6,011 nucleotides of DNA, taken from the NCBI GenBank assembly GCA_947624665.1, contig CANQLK010000114.1:1-6011 (forward strand), read 5' to 3'. Positions 1 to 5,594 of this stretch are shown here, in pieces (positions within the stretch are counted from its first letter, which is position 1; the number at the start of each line of letters is the position of its first letter). The position numbers and the translations under genes were made by a program. Below the pieces are notes generated by a model. That model made no database searches and was not told the origin of the DNA. It saw only the letters and a program-made list of their open reading frames with translations. This DNA is from Candidatus Gastranaerophilales bacterium (GTDB taxonomy: Bacteria; Cyanobacteriota; Vampirovibrionia; Gastranaerophilales; Gastranaerophilaceae).

Positions 1-1157
1 GAAATATAACGGGTTAATGCTCCGAGCATTGTTTCAGCGGGAAGCTCCAGAGGTGTTTGACCGTTTATATATCTTGCCATATTAATACCTGCGAGCATGC
101 CTGACGCTATGGATTCCGTATATCCTTCCGTACCGGTTATTTGTCCTACAAAGAATATATTGGGATTTTTTCTTAACTGTAAAGACGGCTTTAATAATTT
201 AGGACTGTTAATAAATGTATTCCTGTGCATTACACCGTATCTTACTATATTAACATTTTCAAGTCCGGGAATTGATTGAAGAAGTTCTTTTTGACTCGGC
301 CACTTCAGGTTGGTTTGAAATCCTACAAGGTTATATAAACTTGCAGATTTATTATCCTGACGAAGTTGAACCACCGCATAATTTTCATTTCCGGTTCTTT
401 TATCCACAAGTCCTACGGGTTTTAAAGGCCCAAACCTTAATGTATCAACTCCCCTTGAAGCTAAAACTTCTATCGGCAGGCATGATTCAAAAAATTTAGC
501 ATCCTTTTCAAAGGACTTTAATTCAATTCTCGGCGCATTAATAAGAATATTATAGAAATTTTCATATTCTTCCTTATTCATCGGGCAGTTAATATAATCA
601 GCATCCCCCTTATCATATCTGTTTAAATAGAACGCCTTATCAAAATTTATTGAATCTTTTTCAATAATAGGCGCAATAGCATCAAAGAAATGTAAATAAT
701 CTTCACCAATTAAATTTTTAATATCATTAGAGAGTGTATCCGAAGTAAGCGGCCCCGAAGCTATAATAACAGGCTCGTTTTCTTCTATATGAGTAACTTC
801 TTCCCTTATTACATTGATATAAGGGTTTTGATTAATTTTATCGGTTACAGTTTGGGAAAAAAGCTCTCTATCTATCGACAAAGCACCGCCTGATGGCACT
901 TTTGAGTCAAAAATAATAGGAAGCAATTCACTGCCTAATATTTCCATTTCATGTTTTAAAAGACCCGAGGCATTGGTTAAATCATAAGACCCTAAACTGT
1001 TTGAGCAAACAAATTCGGCGAATTTATCAGTTTTATGCGCACCCGTAGATTTTTTCGGGCGCATTTCATATAAATCAACTTCTATTCCTCGTTTTGCCAA
1101 TTGCAGAGCAGCTTCACTGCCTGCTAATCCGGCACCTGTAACTTTTACTCTTCTCAT
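1..1157 (-). CDS. trmFO: TrmFO, methylenetetrahydrofolate-tRNA-(uracil-54-C5)-methyltransferase (partial, C-terminus off window)
   Basis: This cytosolic flavoprotein makes 5-methyluridine at position 54 in the T-loop of tRNA, taking carbon from methylenetetrahydrofolate and using FADH2 (known for the family). The sequence reads from the ATG at 1157-1155 to the window edge, 385 full codons. Family members are about 435-445 residues, so roughly 50 C-terminal residues are missing. Seen: an N-terminal dinucleotide-binding motif VTGAGLAGSEAA (residues 6-17) and the family signature YEMRP (30-34) followed by AH-T and FVCSNSLGS with Cys51. Further on are PSGGALSIDR (88-97), ESCLPIE with Cys226, DTLRFGPLKPVGL, and a C-terminal FAD motif FVGQITGTEGYTES. 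Cys51 and Cys226 match the two catalytic cysteines reported for the Bacillus enzyme (C53, C226). The gene is divergent from the CpaE-like operon, with 88 bases between starts. Nothing looks broken. The related FAD protein GidA/MnmG is excluded by the CSNSL and CLPIE motifs. Confidence 0.96.
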   Translation of the reverse strand, partial: MRRVKVTGAGLAGSEAALQLAKRGIEVDLYEMRPKKSTGAHKTDKFAEFVCSNSLGSYDLTNASGLLKHEMEILGSELLPIIFDSKVPSGGALSIDRELFSQTVTDKINQNPYINVIREEVTHIEENEPVIIASGPLTSDTLSNDIKNLIGEDYLHFFDAIAPIIEKDSINFDKAFYLNRYDKGDADYINCPMNKEEYENFYNILINAPRIELKSFEKDAKFFESCLPIEVLASRGVDTLRFGPLKPVGLVDKRTGNENYAVVQLRQDNKSASLYNLVGFQTNLKWPSQKELLQSIPGLENVNIVRYGVMHRNTFINSPKLLKPSLQLRKNPNIFFVGQITGTEGYTESIASGMLAGINMARYINGQTPLELPAETMLGALTRYI

Positions 1158-1174
1158 ATTTTCCGTCCGTTTTT

Positions 1175-1180
1175 ATTATC
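1175..1180 (-). promoter_or_regulatory. Possible -10 box of trmFO
   Basis: Read on the minus strand, GATAAT lies 17 bases before the trmFO ATG and has a TG three bases upstream of the hexamer (TGAGATAAT, extended -10 style). Transcription would start about 11 bases before the ATG. That would leave a very short leader containing GGACGG, which is at best a weak Shine-Dalgarno. No convincing -35 is visible, and the AT-rich setting makes chance matches common. Confidence 0.25.
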
Positions 1181-1232
1181 TCATAAATATATATTTAAAT
1201 TACACATATAGTCATTTATATATTTTATGTTG

Positions 1233-1238
1233 TAAAAT
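1233..1238 (+). promoter_or_regulatory. Putative -10 box of the CpaE-like operon, placed for a leaderless mRNA
   Basis: TAAAAT, immediately preceded by TG, ends seven bases before the ATG at 1246. With usual sigma-70 spacing the transcript would start at or one base before that ATG. No Shine-Dalgarno is present (the bases before the ATG are AGTTACT), which agrees with leaderless translation. No good -35 hexamer is seen at 16-18 bp. The helicase gene has a closely similar arrangement, which is the main support. Confidence 0.4.
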
Positions 1239-1245
1239 AGTTACT

Positions 1246-2337
1246 ATGGATGAAGTTAAAATTTTAATATTTGATGAAGAAGAATTAACAATTACTCTTA
1301 TCGAAAAATATTTAAATGAAGTTATTTTTCCTTTTAAACTGGAAAAATATTCCGTTTTTAACTCTAAGCTTATAAATGAATTCGAAAATCAAATTGTTAT
1401 ATTCAACCTTAACAAATTTAATTTGGATTGTTTGGAAAGCATTTCTAAACTTTCAAAGCGTGAAAATGTTAAATTTATAGCAATATCCTACGACTTTTGC
1501 ACAGATATACAAGTTAAAGCAATTAAAGCAGGTGTCAGCGACTACCTTATTAAGCCTATTATTAAGCAGGATTTTATCTATTGCATTAATCAAATTCATA
1601 AAAACGTTTTTATGAATTCTGAAAGTAGAAATAATAACCAAATATATTCTGTTATTTCCATGAAAGAAAATGAAGGCAAAACAACTTTCACAATTAACAT
1701 CGCAAAAGAAACAGCCGATTTATCAAATAAAAATGTTCTTATTATCGATATTATAAATTCAGAAAAAAATATAGCCGATACATTAAATATTCAATCCGAT
1801 TCTAAAAACAAAATCTCCGCATTTGAACAAGACTTAAACGATAAAGAAATCCCGAAATATAAAAATTCCTCTTTATATGTTCTATCATGCCCGATTTCGG
1901 AAGCTTCACTTAAATCACAGGAAAAATTTAAACAAAATATAAAAATATTAAAAAACAAATTTCCATATATTTTTATATGCATTCATTTTAACGAAAAAAA
2001 TGAACTTTACAAATATTTAACAGAAATTTCCAATGAAATATTTTTTATTATTTCGGAGAACTCGGTTTATAAGAGAAAACTAAAAACTCAAATAAAACAA
2101 CTGAGAGAAGATAAAATAATAAATTTTGTTCTTAATATGGCAGATATAAATAATCGTAAAAATATAATAAATATACAAACGGAAATAGGTGCGGAAATTA
2201 CATATATAATTCCAAAACATTTTAAAGCCGTCGAACAGGCTTTATTAAACAGAAAAACTCTAAATGAAATTAACAAAAATTATGATATTTCTCAAATATA
2301 CACACACTCGGCACAAGATATAATAAGCAGGAACTGA
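1246..2337 (+). CDS. CpaE-like protein: degenerate receiver domain fused to a ParA/MinD-type P-loop ATPase
   Basis: This 363-residue protein has the architecture of CpaE/TadZ, which places and assembles Tad/Flp pili at the inner membrane. Residues 1-118 form a CheY-like receiver with acidic D10-E11, S81, the AIKAGVSDYLIKP block (92-104) and the conserved K103-P104. The usual phospho-acceptor Asp at the end of strand 3 is replaced by N54 (IVIFNLN). Residues 132-363 form a SIMIBI-type ATPase. Its deviant Walker A, KENEGKTT (140-147), keeps both the signature lysine K140 and the P-loop K145 but not the usual KGG. Walker A' is VLIIDI with D168. The region where Walker B would fall reads YIFICIHFNE, with no obvious Asp. 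The last 40 residues (IPKHFKAVEQALLNRKTLNEI) are typical of the CpaE/MinD C-terminus. It is the first gene of a two-gene operon. ATPase activity is doubtful; phosphorylation at the usual site is unlikely. A generic ParA-family regulator is the alternative. Confidence 0.75.
   Translation: MDEVKILIFDEEELTITLIEKYLNEVIFPFKLEKYSVFNSKLINEFENQIVIFNLNKFNLDCLESISKLSKRENVKFIAISYDFCTDIQVKAIKAGVSDYLIKPIIKQDFIYCINQIHKNVFMNSESRNNNQIYSVISMKENEGKTTFTINIAKETADLSNKNVLIIDIINSEKNIADTLNIQSDSKNKISAFEQDLNDKEIPKYKNSSLYVLSCPISEASLKSQEKFKQNIKILKNKFPYIFICIHFNEKNELYKYLTEISNEIFFIISENSVYKRKLKTQIKQLREDKIINFVLNMADINNRKNIINIQTEIGAEITYIIPKHFKAVEQALLNRKTLNEINKNYDISQIYTHSAQDIISRN
1593..1618 (+). repeat. Gapless perfect 26-bp palindrome inside the CpaE-like gene
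   Basis: The left half AATTCATAAAAAC (1593-1605) is followed directly by its exact reverse complement (1606-1618), centred on the CG at 1605-1606. It covers codons 117-124, exactly between the receiver and ATPase domains. Because of the symmetry both strands encode the same peptide, IHKNVFMN. It could be a protein-binding site or a cruciform/hairpin, or it could be neutral. There is no T-run that would make it a terminator. Confidence 0.9.
2329..2333 (+). promoter_or_regulatory. Shine-Dalgarno of the second operon gene, inside the end of the first gene
   Basis: AGGAA lies within the last codons of the CpaE-like gene, with seven bases between AGGA and the ATG at 2340. Together with the two-base gap between stop and start, this supports translational coupling. 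It also fixes the start of the downstream gene. Confidence 0.75.
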
Positions 2338-2339
2338 TT

Positions 2340-3479
2340 ATGGACTTAAAAAACAGACTAACAATGATAAAAAAAGAAAATGATAATTCGTCCAAAAACG
2401 GGTTAAGTAAAGATTATTCAATTTCTTTTTTCGATGATACAAAAAAAGTAAATGAAGAAATATTGCCATTATTATTAAACAAAAGAAATTTAATTTTTAT
2501 TACGGAAAAAGCTTCTGATGCAGATTTAATTTTCTATGATTTACAAAGAATGTTCAGTGATATTAAAATCAGCATTGCTGAAAATATAAATGATAAAGAA
2601 ACAATATCAAACCAAGACATAAAGATAGTCAAAAATCCCGATTGTGAAGATATAGTTAAGATATTTGAATATATATTATACGGATATAAACCGTTTATAT
2701 TCAACATAAATTTTGAAAATGATAATAACGTTTTGAATAAATTACAAACAATCATTGCAATAAATTATAAAAATTTGAATTATGAGAATATAAATACTTT
2801 AATAAATTCAGCCAATCCTGTTTTCGTATCGGTAACTGAAAGAGCAATAAAAGGAATATACGAAACAAGTGAGAATAAAGTTATTACGGAAGAATTTAAA
2901 ACAGAAAAAAAAGATACAACTGCGGATGAAGAATTATTGAATTTCGATATTACTCAGCCGAGTGAAGCAGAATTGGAAACGGGTAATGAACCTGATATTT
3001 ATGAAAATATAATAACTGAAGCGGAAGAATTTGGCGCAGAAAGAGAATTAGAAATGGAAATCGAGCCTGAACTAAACGAAGGAAGCGAGAAAGAAAAGAA
3101 AGCAGAAGAATCGGGCGCAGAAAGAGAATTAGAAATGGAAATCGAGCCTGAACTAAACGAAGGAAATGAGCAAGAAAAGGAAGAAGAAGAGAAAGCAAAA
3201 GAGAAACAGGATACTGTTAACGAAACGGAAATACAACCCAGGGAAGAGGAGCCTAAATCCGTAAAAAAAGCAAAAACGCCTGCCAAAAAAGAGCTGGAGA
3301 CTGCACAAAAAACGAAATCAAAAGTAAAAGATGAGGCTGAAACAGTTAAAGAAACAAAAACTCAATCAAAAGATAAATCAGAAAAAGCGAAAGAAAATAA
3401 TACTCAGAACACAAATAAATTAAAACTATTAAAGGAAAAAGCACAAGCACTCAAAAAAAAGAATACTACTGCTCAATAA
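2340..3479 (+). CDS. Unknown protein: possible degenerate CpaF-like core plus long repetitive charged tail
   Basis: This 379-residue protein is not confidently recognised. It starts two bases after the CpaE-like stop with a good ribosome site, so the two are co-expressed and probably act together. Residues 48-175 look folded: a strand RNLIFIT (49-55), then SDIKISIA, then ILYGYKPFIFNINFENDNN (112-130), VLNKLQTIIAIN (131-142), and NTLINSANPVFVSVTE (152-167). The order and spacing resemble the back half of CpaF/GspE ATPases (A-x-x-x-GHDG, T-x-HA, a 'sRLe' helix, then the 'iasavdviVqv' strand). If related, Walker A is gone (TEKASDAD where a GGTGSGKT-type loop would be) and the His-box reads NINFE. 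Residues about 180-305 are strongly acidic, including a 27-residue tandem repeat (GAERELEMEIEPELNEG at 232 and 259). Residues 306-379 are Lys-rich with alternating charges. No signal peptide or membrane segment is visible. It is likely cytosolic and largely disordered after residue 175. The CpaF relationship is an inference. Confidence 0.85.
   Translation: MDLKNRLTMIKKENDNSSKNGLSKDYSISFFDDTKKVNEEILPLLLNKRNLIFITEKASDADLIFYDLQRMFSDIKISIAENINDKETISNQDIKIVKNPDCEDIVKIFEYILYGYKPFIFNINFENDNNVLNKLQTIIAINYKNLNYENINTLINSANPVFVSVTERAIKGIYETSENKVITEEFKTEKKDTTADEELLNFDITQPSEAELETGNEPDIYENIITEAEEFGAERELEMEIEPELNEGSEKEKKAEESGAERELEMEIEPELNEGNEQEKEEEEKAKEKQDTVNETEIQPREEEPKSVKKAKTPAKKELETAQKTKSKVKDEAETVKETKTQSKDKSEKAKENNTQNTNKLKLLKEKAQALKKKNTTAQ
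3021..3182 (+). repeat. Tandem 81-bp (27-codon) repeat in the acidic tail region, two copies
   Basis: Unit one spans about 3021-3101 and unit two about 3102-3182, in frame. The core 3033-3084 is identical to 3114-3165 over 52 bases, and the flanks differ at only a few positions. The identity at wobble positions shows a recent duplication and not just low-complexity protein. Each unit encodes an acidic segment of the form AEE..GAERELEMEIEPELNEG.E.EK. Confidence 0.92.
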
Positions 3480-5433
3480 CCCATTTCTCCAGTATATCCT
3501 GAGATATACCGTCTAAGAATCTTGAAGGTTTTGAAAGTACCATGCCCGTAGAATAGTCAAACATATCAATGGGATAAGTAATTGCCAAATGAGTTTTTGC
3601 TCTTGTAACTGCAACATACATAAGTCTTAATTCTTCATCAAGTTCTTCAGGCGAATTAAAAGAGTATAAAGAAGGGAACCTGCCGTCAACAGCACCGATA
3701 ATAAATACAGCTTTAAATTCAAGTCCTTTTACACTATGAATAGTAGACAATGTAAGATATTCGTCTTTAACAGCGCCTTCTTCCAAATCTGAAACCGAAG
3801 TATCAGGAGGTTCAAGCGCCAAATCACTGATAAAATCTTCCAAACTTGTATATTTTTCGCTAAGCGATAAAAAATGTTCCAAATCCTTTTCCCGCTTAGA
3901 ATAGTCATCATATTTATCTTTTAAAATAGGTTCATAATATTCAACGACATCCCTAACAACTTTAGACGGCGAAAAAATATTCTGTTGATTTCTGTTAATC
4001 AGATTACACAAATTTATAACGGCTTCGGGATTTTTAATGGGCAATTTTTGGTCTTTGATATCGGGGTTTTGAATTAAAACCGGCAAAAGCTTATTTGCAC
4101 TTTGATTTCCAATCCCGTCCAATAAAAGAAGAATTCTTGTATAGCTGATTATATCTGACGGATTTAAAATAACTCTTAAATGCGCAATAATATCTTTTAC
4201 GTGAGAAGCCTCTATAAATTTTAAACCGCCGAATTTTTTATAAGGAATACTTCTTTTGGCAAGCTCAATTTCAAGCTCAAAAGTCATTCTTGAACTTCTT
4301 GCCAAGACACAAATATCATTAAGCGGGATATTTTCTTCTTCCGAAAGTTCAAGCACACGCTGAACAACAAATTCAGCTTCGGTTTTAGAATCCGAAGCAC
4401 TTATTACGGCAGGCTTTATCGGACTTACAATATCTGAAAATAAAGTCTTTGAATATTTTTCTTTTGCTTTCAACAAAATTTCATTCGCAAGCGCAAGTAT
4501 ATTTTGAGAACTTCTGTAATTCTGCTCTAATTTTATTATTTTGGTATTTTCAAACATAGAGGGGAATTCAAGAATATTCTTAAAATTTGCACCTCTGAAT
4601 GAATAAATACTTTGAGAATCATCTCCTACAGCCATTACGTTTGAATGTTCAGAAGCCAAAAGTTTTATAATCTGAGCCTGAATTTTGTTTGTATCCTGAT
4701 ATTCGTCCACCATTATATATTTATAACGATTAGAAAGTTTTTTTCTTACATCGGGATTAGATTCTAACAATGTCCTAAGATACAACAACAAATCATCATA
4801 ATCTAAAACAGAATTTTTATGTTTGTAATTATTATACTCTATAATAATTTCATTAATTTTCTCAGTGCAATGAGAAAATTGACCGTATTCCGAAGCAATG
4901 ATTTCATCTGAAGGAATGTCTTTATTTACGGATTTTGAATATATATCAAGAATAGTACCTTTTTTGGGAAAACGCTTTTCCTGTTTATTTATAATACCTG
5001 CTCTTATATGATTAATAATATCCTCACTATCAGCTCTGTCAGTAATTGTAAAATTATTTTGAAGTTCCAAAAGTGATGAGTACTTACGCAAAATTATATT
5101 GGCAAAAGAATGGAACGTACCACCTGCAACTTTTTCGCACCTTGAATCCAAAACCAAAGAAGCTCTTGATAGCATTTCTTGTGCAGCTTTTTTTGTAAAA
5201 GTTAAAAGAAGTATATCGGAAGGATTAATGCCGTCTTCAATAAGTCTGGCAACTCTAAATGTTAAAGTTTTTGTTTTCCCTGAACCTGCACCTGCTATCA
5301 CAAGTACAGGGCCGTCTTTCTGCATAACTGCTTCCAGTTGAGCTTTGTTCAATTCCTTTTCGTAATCAACTTTATATTGGGATCTAGTTTCTACCCGCTT
5401 TAATGTGTATTTTTTTACCGTCAAATTTTCCAT
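3466..5433 (-). CDS. UvrD/PcrA-type SF1A 3'-5' DNA helicase
   Basis: This ATP-driven helicase unwinds DNA in repair or replication-fork rescue (family role). From the ATG at 5433 it has 655 residues with every SF1A motif intact. These are the Q motif LNKAQLEAV (Q32), Walker A AGAGSGKT (47-54), Ia LLTFTKKAAQEM, Ib GGTFHSFA, and II VDEYQD (242-247). III is GDDSQSIYSFRGA (270-282), IV EQNYRSS (303-309), V LSTIHSVKGLEF (from about 562), and VI VAVTRAK (607-613). It is shorter than typical PcrA/UvrD (about 720-740 residues): the chain ends about 40 residues after motif VI, so the C-terminal Tudor-like domain is absent. About 28 extra residues precede the Q motif. An upstream in-frame ATG at 5448 would add five residues, but it overlaps the TATAAT box and follows a stop codon directly. 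Neither start has a Shine-Dalgarno, and I prefer 5433. The 3' end overlaps the operon's last gene by 14 bases, tail-to-tail. Whether it is the organism's main PcrA or a paralogue cannot be told. Confidence 0.95.
   Translation of the reverse strand: MENLTVKKYTLKRVETRSQYKVDYEKELNKAQLEAVMQKDGPVLVIAGAGSGKTKTLTFRVARLIEDGINPSDILLLTFTKKAAQEMLSRASLVLDSRCEKVAGGTFHSFANIILRKYSSLLELQNNFTITDRADSEDIINHIRAGIINKQEKRFPKKGTILDIYSKSVNKDIPSDEIIASEYGQFSHCTEKINEIIIEYNNYKHKNSVLDYDDLLLYLRTLLESNPDVRKKLSNRYKYIMVDEYQDTNKIQAQIIKLLASEHSNVMAVGDDSQSIYSFRGANFKNILEFPSMFENTKIIKLEQNYRSSQNILALANEILLKAKEKYSKTLFSDIVSPIKPAVISASDSKTEAEFVVQRVLELSEEENIPLNDICVLARSSRMTFELEIELAKRSIPYKKFGGLKFIEASHVKDIIAHLRVILNPSDIISYTRILLLLDGIGNQSANKLLPVLIQNPDIKDQKLPIKNPEAVINLCNLINRNQQNIFSPSKVVRDVVEYYEPILKDKYDDYSKREKDLEHFLSLSEKYTSLEDFISDLALEPPDTSVSDLEEGAVKDEYLTLSTIHSVKGLEFKAVFIIGAVDGRFPSLYSFNSPEELDEELRLMYVAVTRAKTHLAITYPIDMFDYSTGMVLSKPSRFLDGISQDILEKWVIEQ
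3492..3509. repeat. Small perfect hairpin just past the end of the plus-strand operon
   Basis: GTATATC and GATATAC form a 7-bp stem around a CTGA loop, 12 bases after the stop of the charged-tail gene and within the last codons of the helicase gene. Neither strand has a T-run after it, so it is not a standard intrinsic terminator. It may help protect or end the convergent transcripts, or may be chance. Confidence 0.4.
4855..4880. repeat. Perfect 10-bp inverted repeat with 6-base loop inside the helicase gene
   Basis: AATTTTCTCA (4855-4864) and TGAGAAAATT (4871-4880) pair perfectly around GTGCAA. It falls in helicase codons of the accessory 1B region (around QFSHCTEKIN), before motif II. It would form a hairpin in the helicase mRNA. 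No T-run follows it on either strand. Its function is unknown. Confidence 0.7.
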
Positions 5434-5439
5434 AGTTTT

Positions 5440-5445
5440 ATTATA
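5440..5445 (-). promoter_or_regulatory. -10 box (TATAAT) of the helicase gene, placed for a leaderless mRNA
   Basis: On the minus strand a consensus TATAAT, directly preceded by TG, ends six bases before the ATG at 5433. With standard spacing the first transcribed base would be the A of that ATG. No ribosome site precedes this ATG or the one at 5448. A -35 is poor (a T-rich stretch only). The box itself forms codons two and three of the longer alternative start, which argues against that start. Confidence 0.5.
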
Positions 5446-5464
5446 CATTTATTTAGTTTTTAGA

Positions 5465-5500
5465 AAAATACTTTTCGGGGATTTTCCATTAAAGTATTTT
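5465..5500. repeat. 10+10 bp inverted repeat in the divergent intergenic region, possible operator
   Basis: AAAATACTTT (5465-5474) and its exact reverse complement AAAGTATTTT (5491-5500) flank a 16-base spacer containing GGGG and CC. Arm centres are 26 bp apart. The near arm begins 19 bases upstream of the helicase -10 box, overlapping the -35 region, and the repeat ends 45 bases before the -35 of the SGNH gene. This position suits an operator, but it matches no regulator site I know. It could also fold as a weak AT-rich hairpin. Confidence 0.6.
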
Positions 5501-5545
5501 CAAAAAATTTATTTTATATTTTTATTAATGATAAGCATAACAAAA

Positions 5546-5573
5546 TTTACAAAATAATATATTGTTATATAAT
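5546..5573 (+). promoter_or_regulatory. Sigma-70-type promoter of the SGNH-like gene
   Basis: TTTACA (5546-5551) and TATAAT (5568-5573) are separated by 16 bases, one mismatch from the TTGACA/TATAAT consensus in total. Transcription should begin near 5580, just before the Shine-Dalgarno at 5581, giving a leader of about 15 bases. This is the best-formed promoter in the window. Confidence 0.65.
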
Positions 5574-5580
5574 TCTACAT

Positions 5581-5584
5581 GGAG
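5581..5584 (+). promoter_or_regulatory. Shine-Dalgarno of the SGNH-like gene
   Basis: GGAG lies ten bases before the ATG at 5595. It supports this start and shows that the organism does use Shine-Dalgarno sites. That makes their absence before the CpaE-like and helicase genes more meaningful. Confidence 0.6.
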
Positions 5585-5594
5585 TACACATTTT

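Noticed and set aside
97..499. Plus-strand open frames of 60 and 75 codons
   Set aside because: They lie opposite trmFO, whose minus-strand frame carries clear family motifs throughout. The plus-strand peptides resemble nothing and have no ribosome sites.
1593..1618. Palindrome as a parS-type centromere site for the ParA-like protein
   Set aside because: It does not match the parS consensus and no ParB gene is present in the window. It is kept only as an unexplained palindrome.
1453..2276. Minus-strand open frames inside the CpaE-like gene
   Set aside because: They are shadows of the coding strand in AT-rich DNA. One shares the peptide IHKNVFMN with the true gene only because of the palindrome at 1593-1618.
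2950..3286. Minus-strand frames rich in Leu/Phe or Ser that look like membrane or low-complexity proteins
   Set aside because: They are the reverse reading of Glu/Lys codon repeats in the charged-tail gene. The repetition comes from the 81-bp duplication.
3453..3460. Run of eight A bases near the end of the charged-tail gene as a programmed frameshift site
   Set aside because: It is a plain Lys-Lys-Lys stretch seven codons before the stop. No stimulatory structure or meaningful alternate-frame extension was seen.
4967..4981. GGAAAA/TTTTCC hairpin next to a T-run as a terminator inside the helicase gene
   Set aside because: The T-run precedes the hairpin on the plus strand and becomes an A-run after it on the transcribed minus strand, so it cannot act as an intrinsic terminator for the helicase mRNA.
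5099..5341. Plus-strand 80-codon frame opposite the helicase N-terminus
   Set aside because: It is antisense to the Walker A and motif Ia/Ib region of a clearly real helicase and has no ribosome site or recognisable motif.
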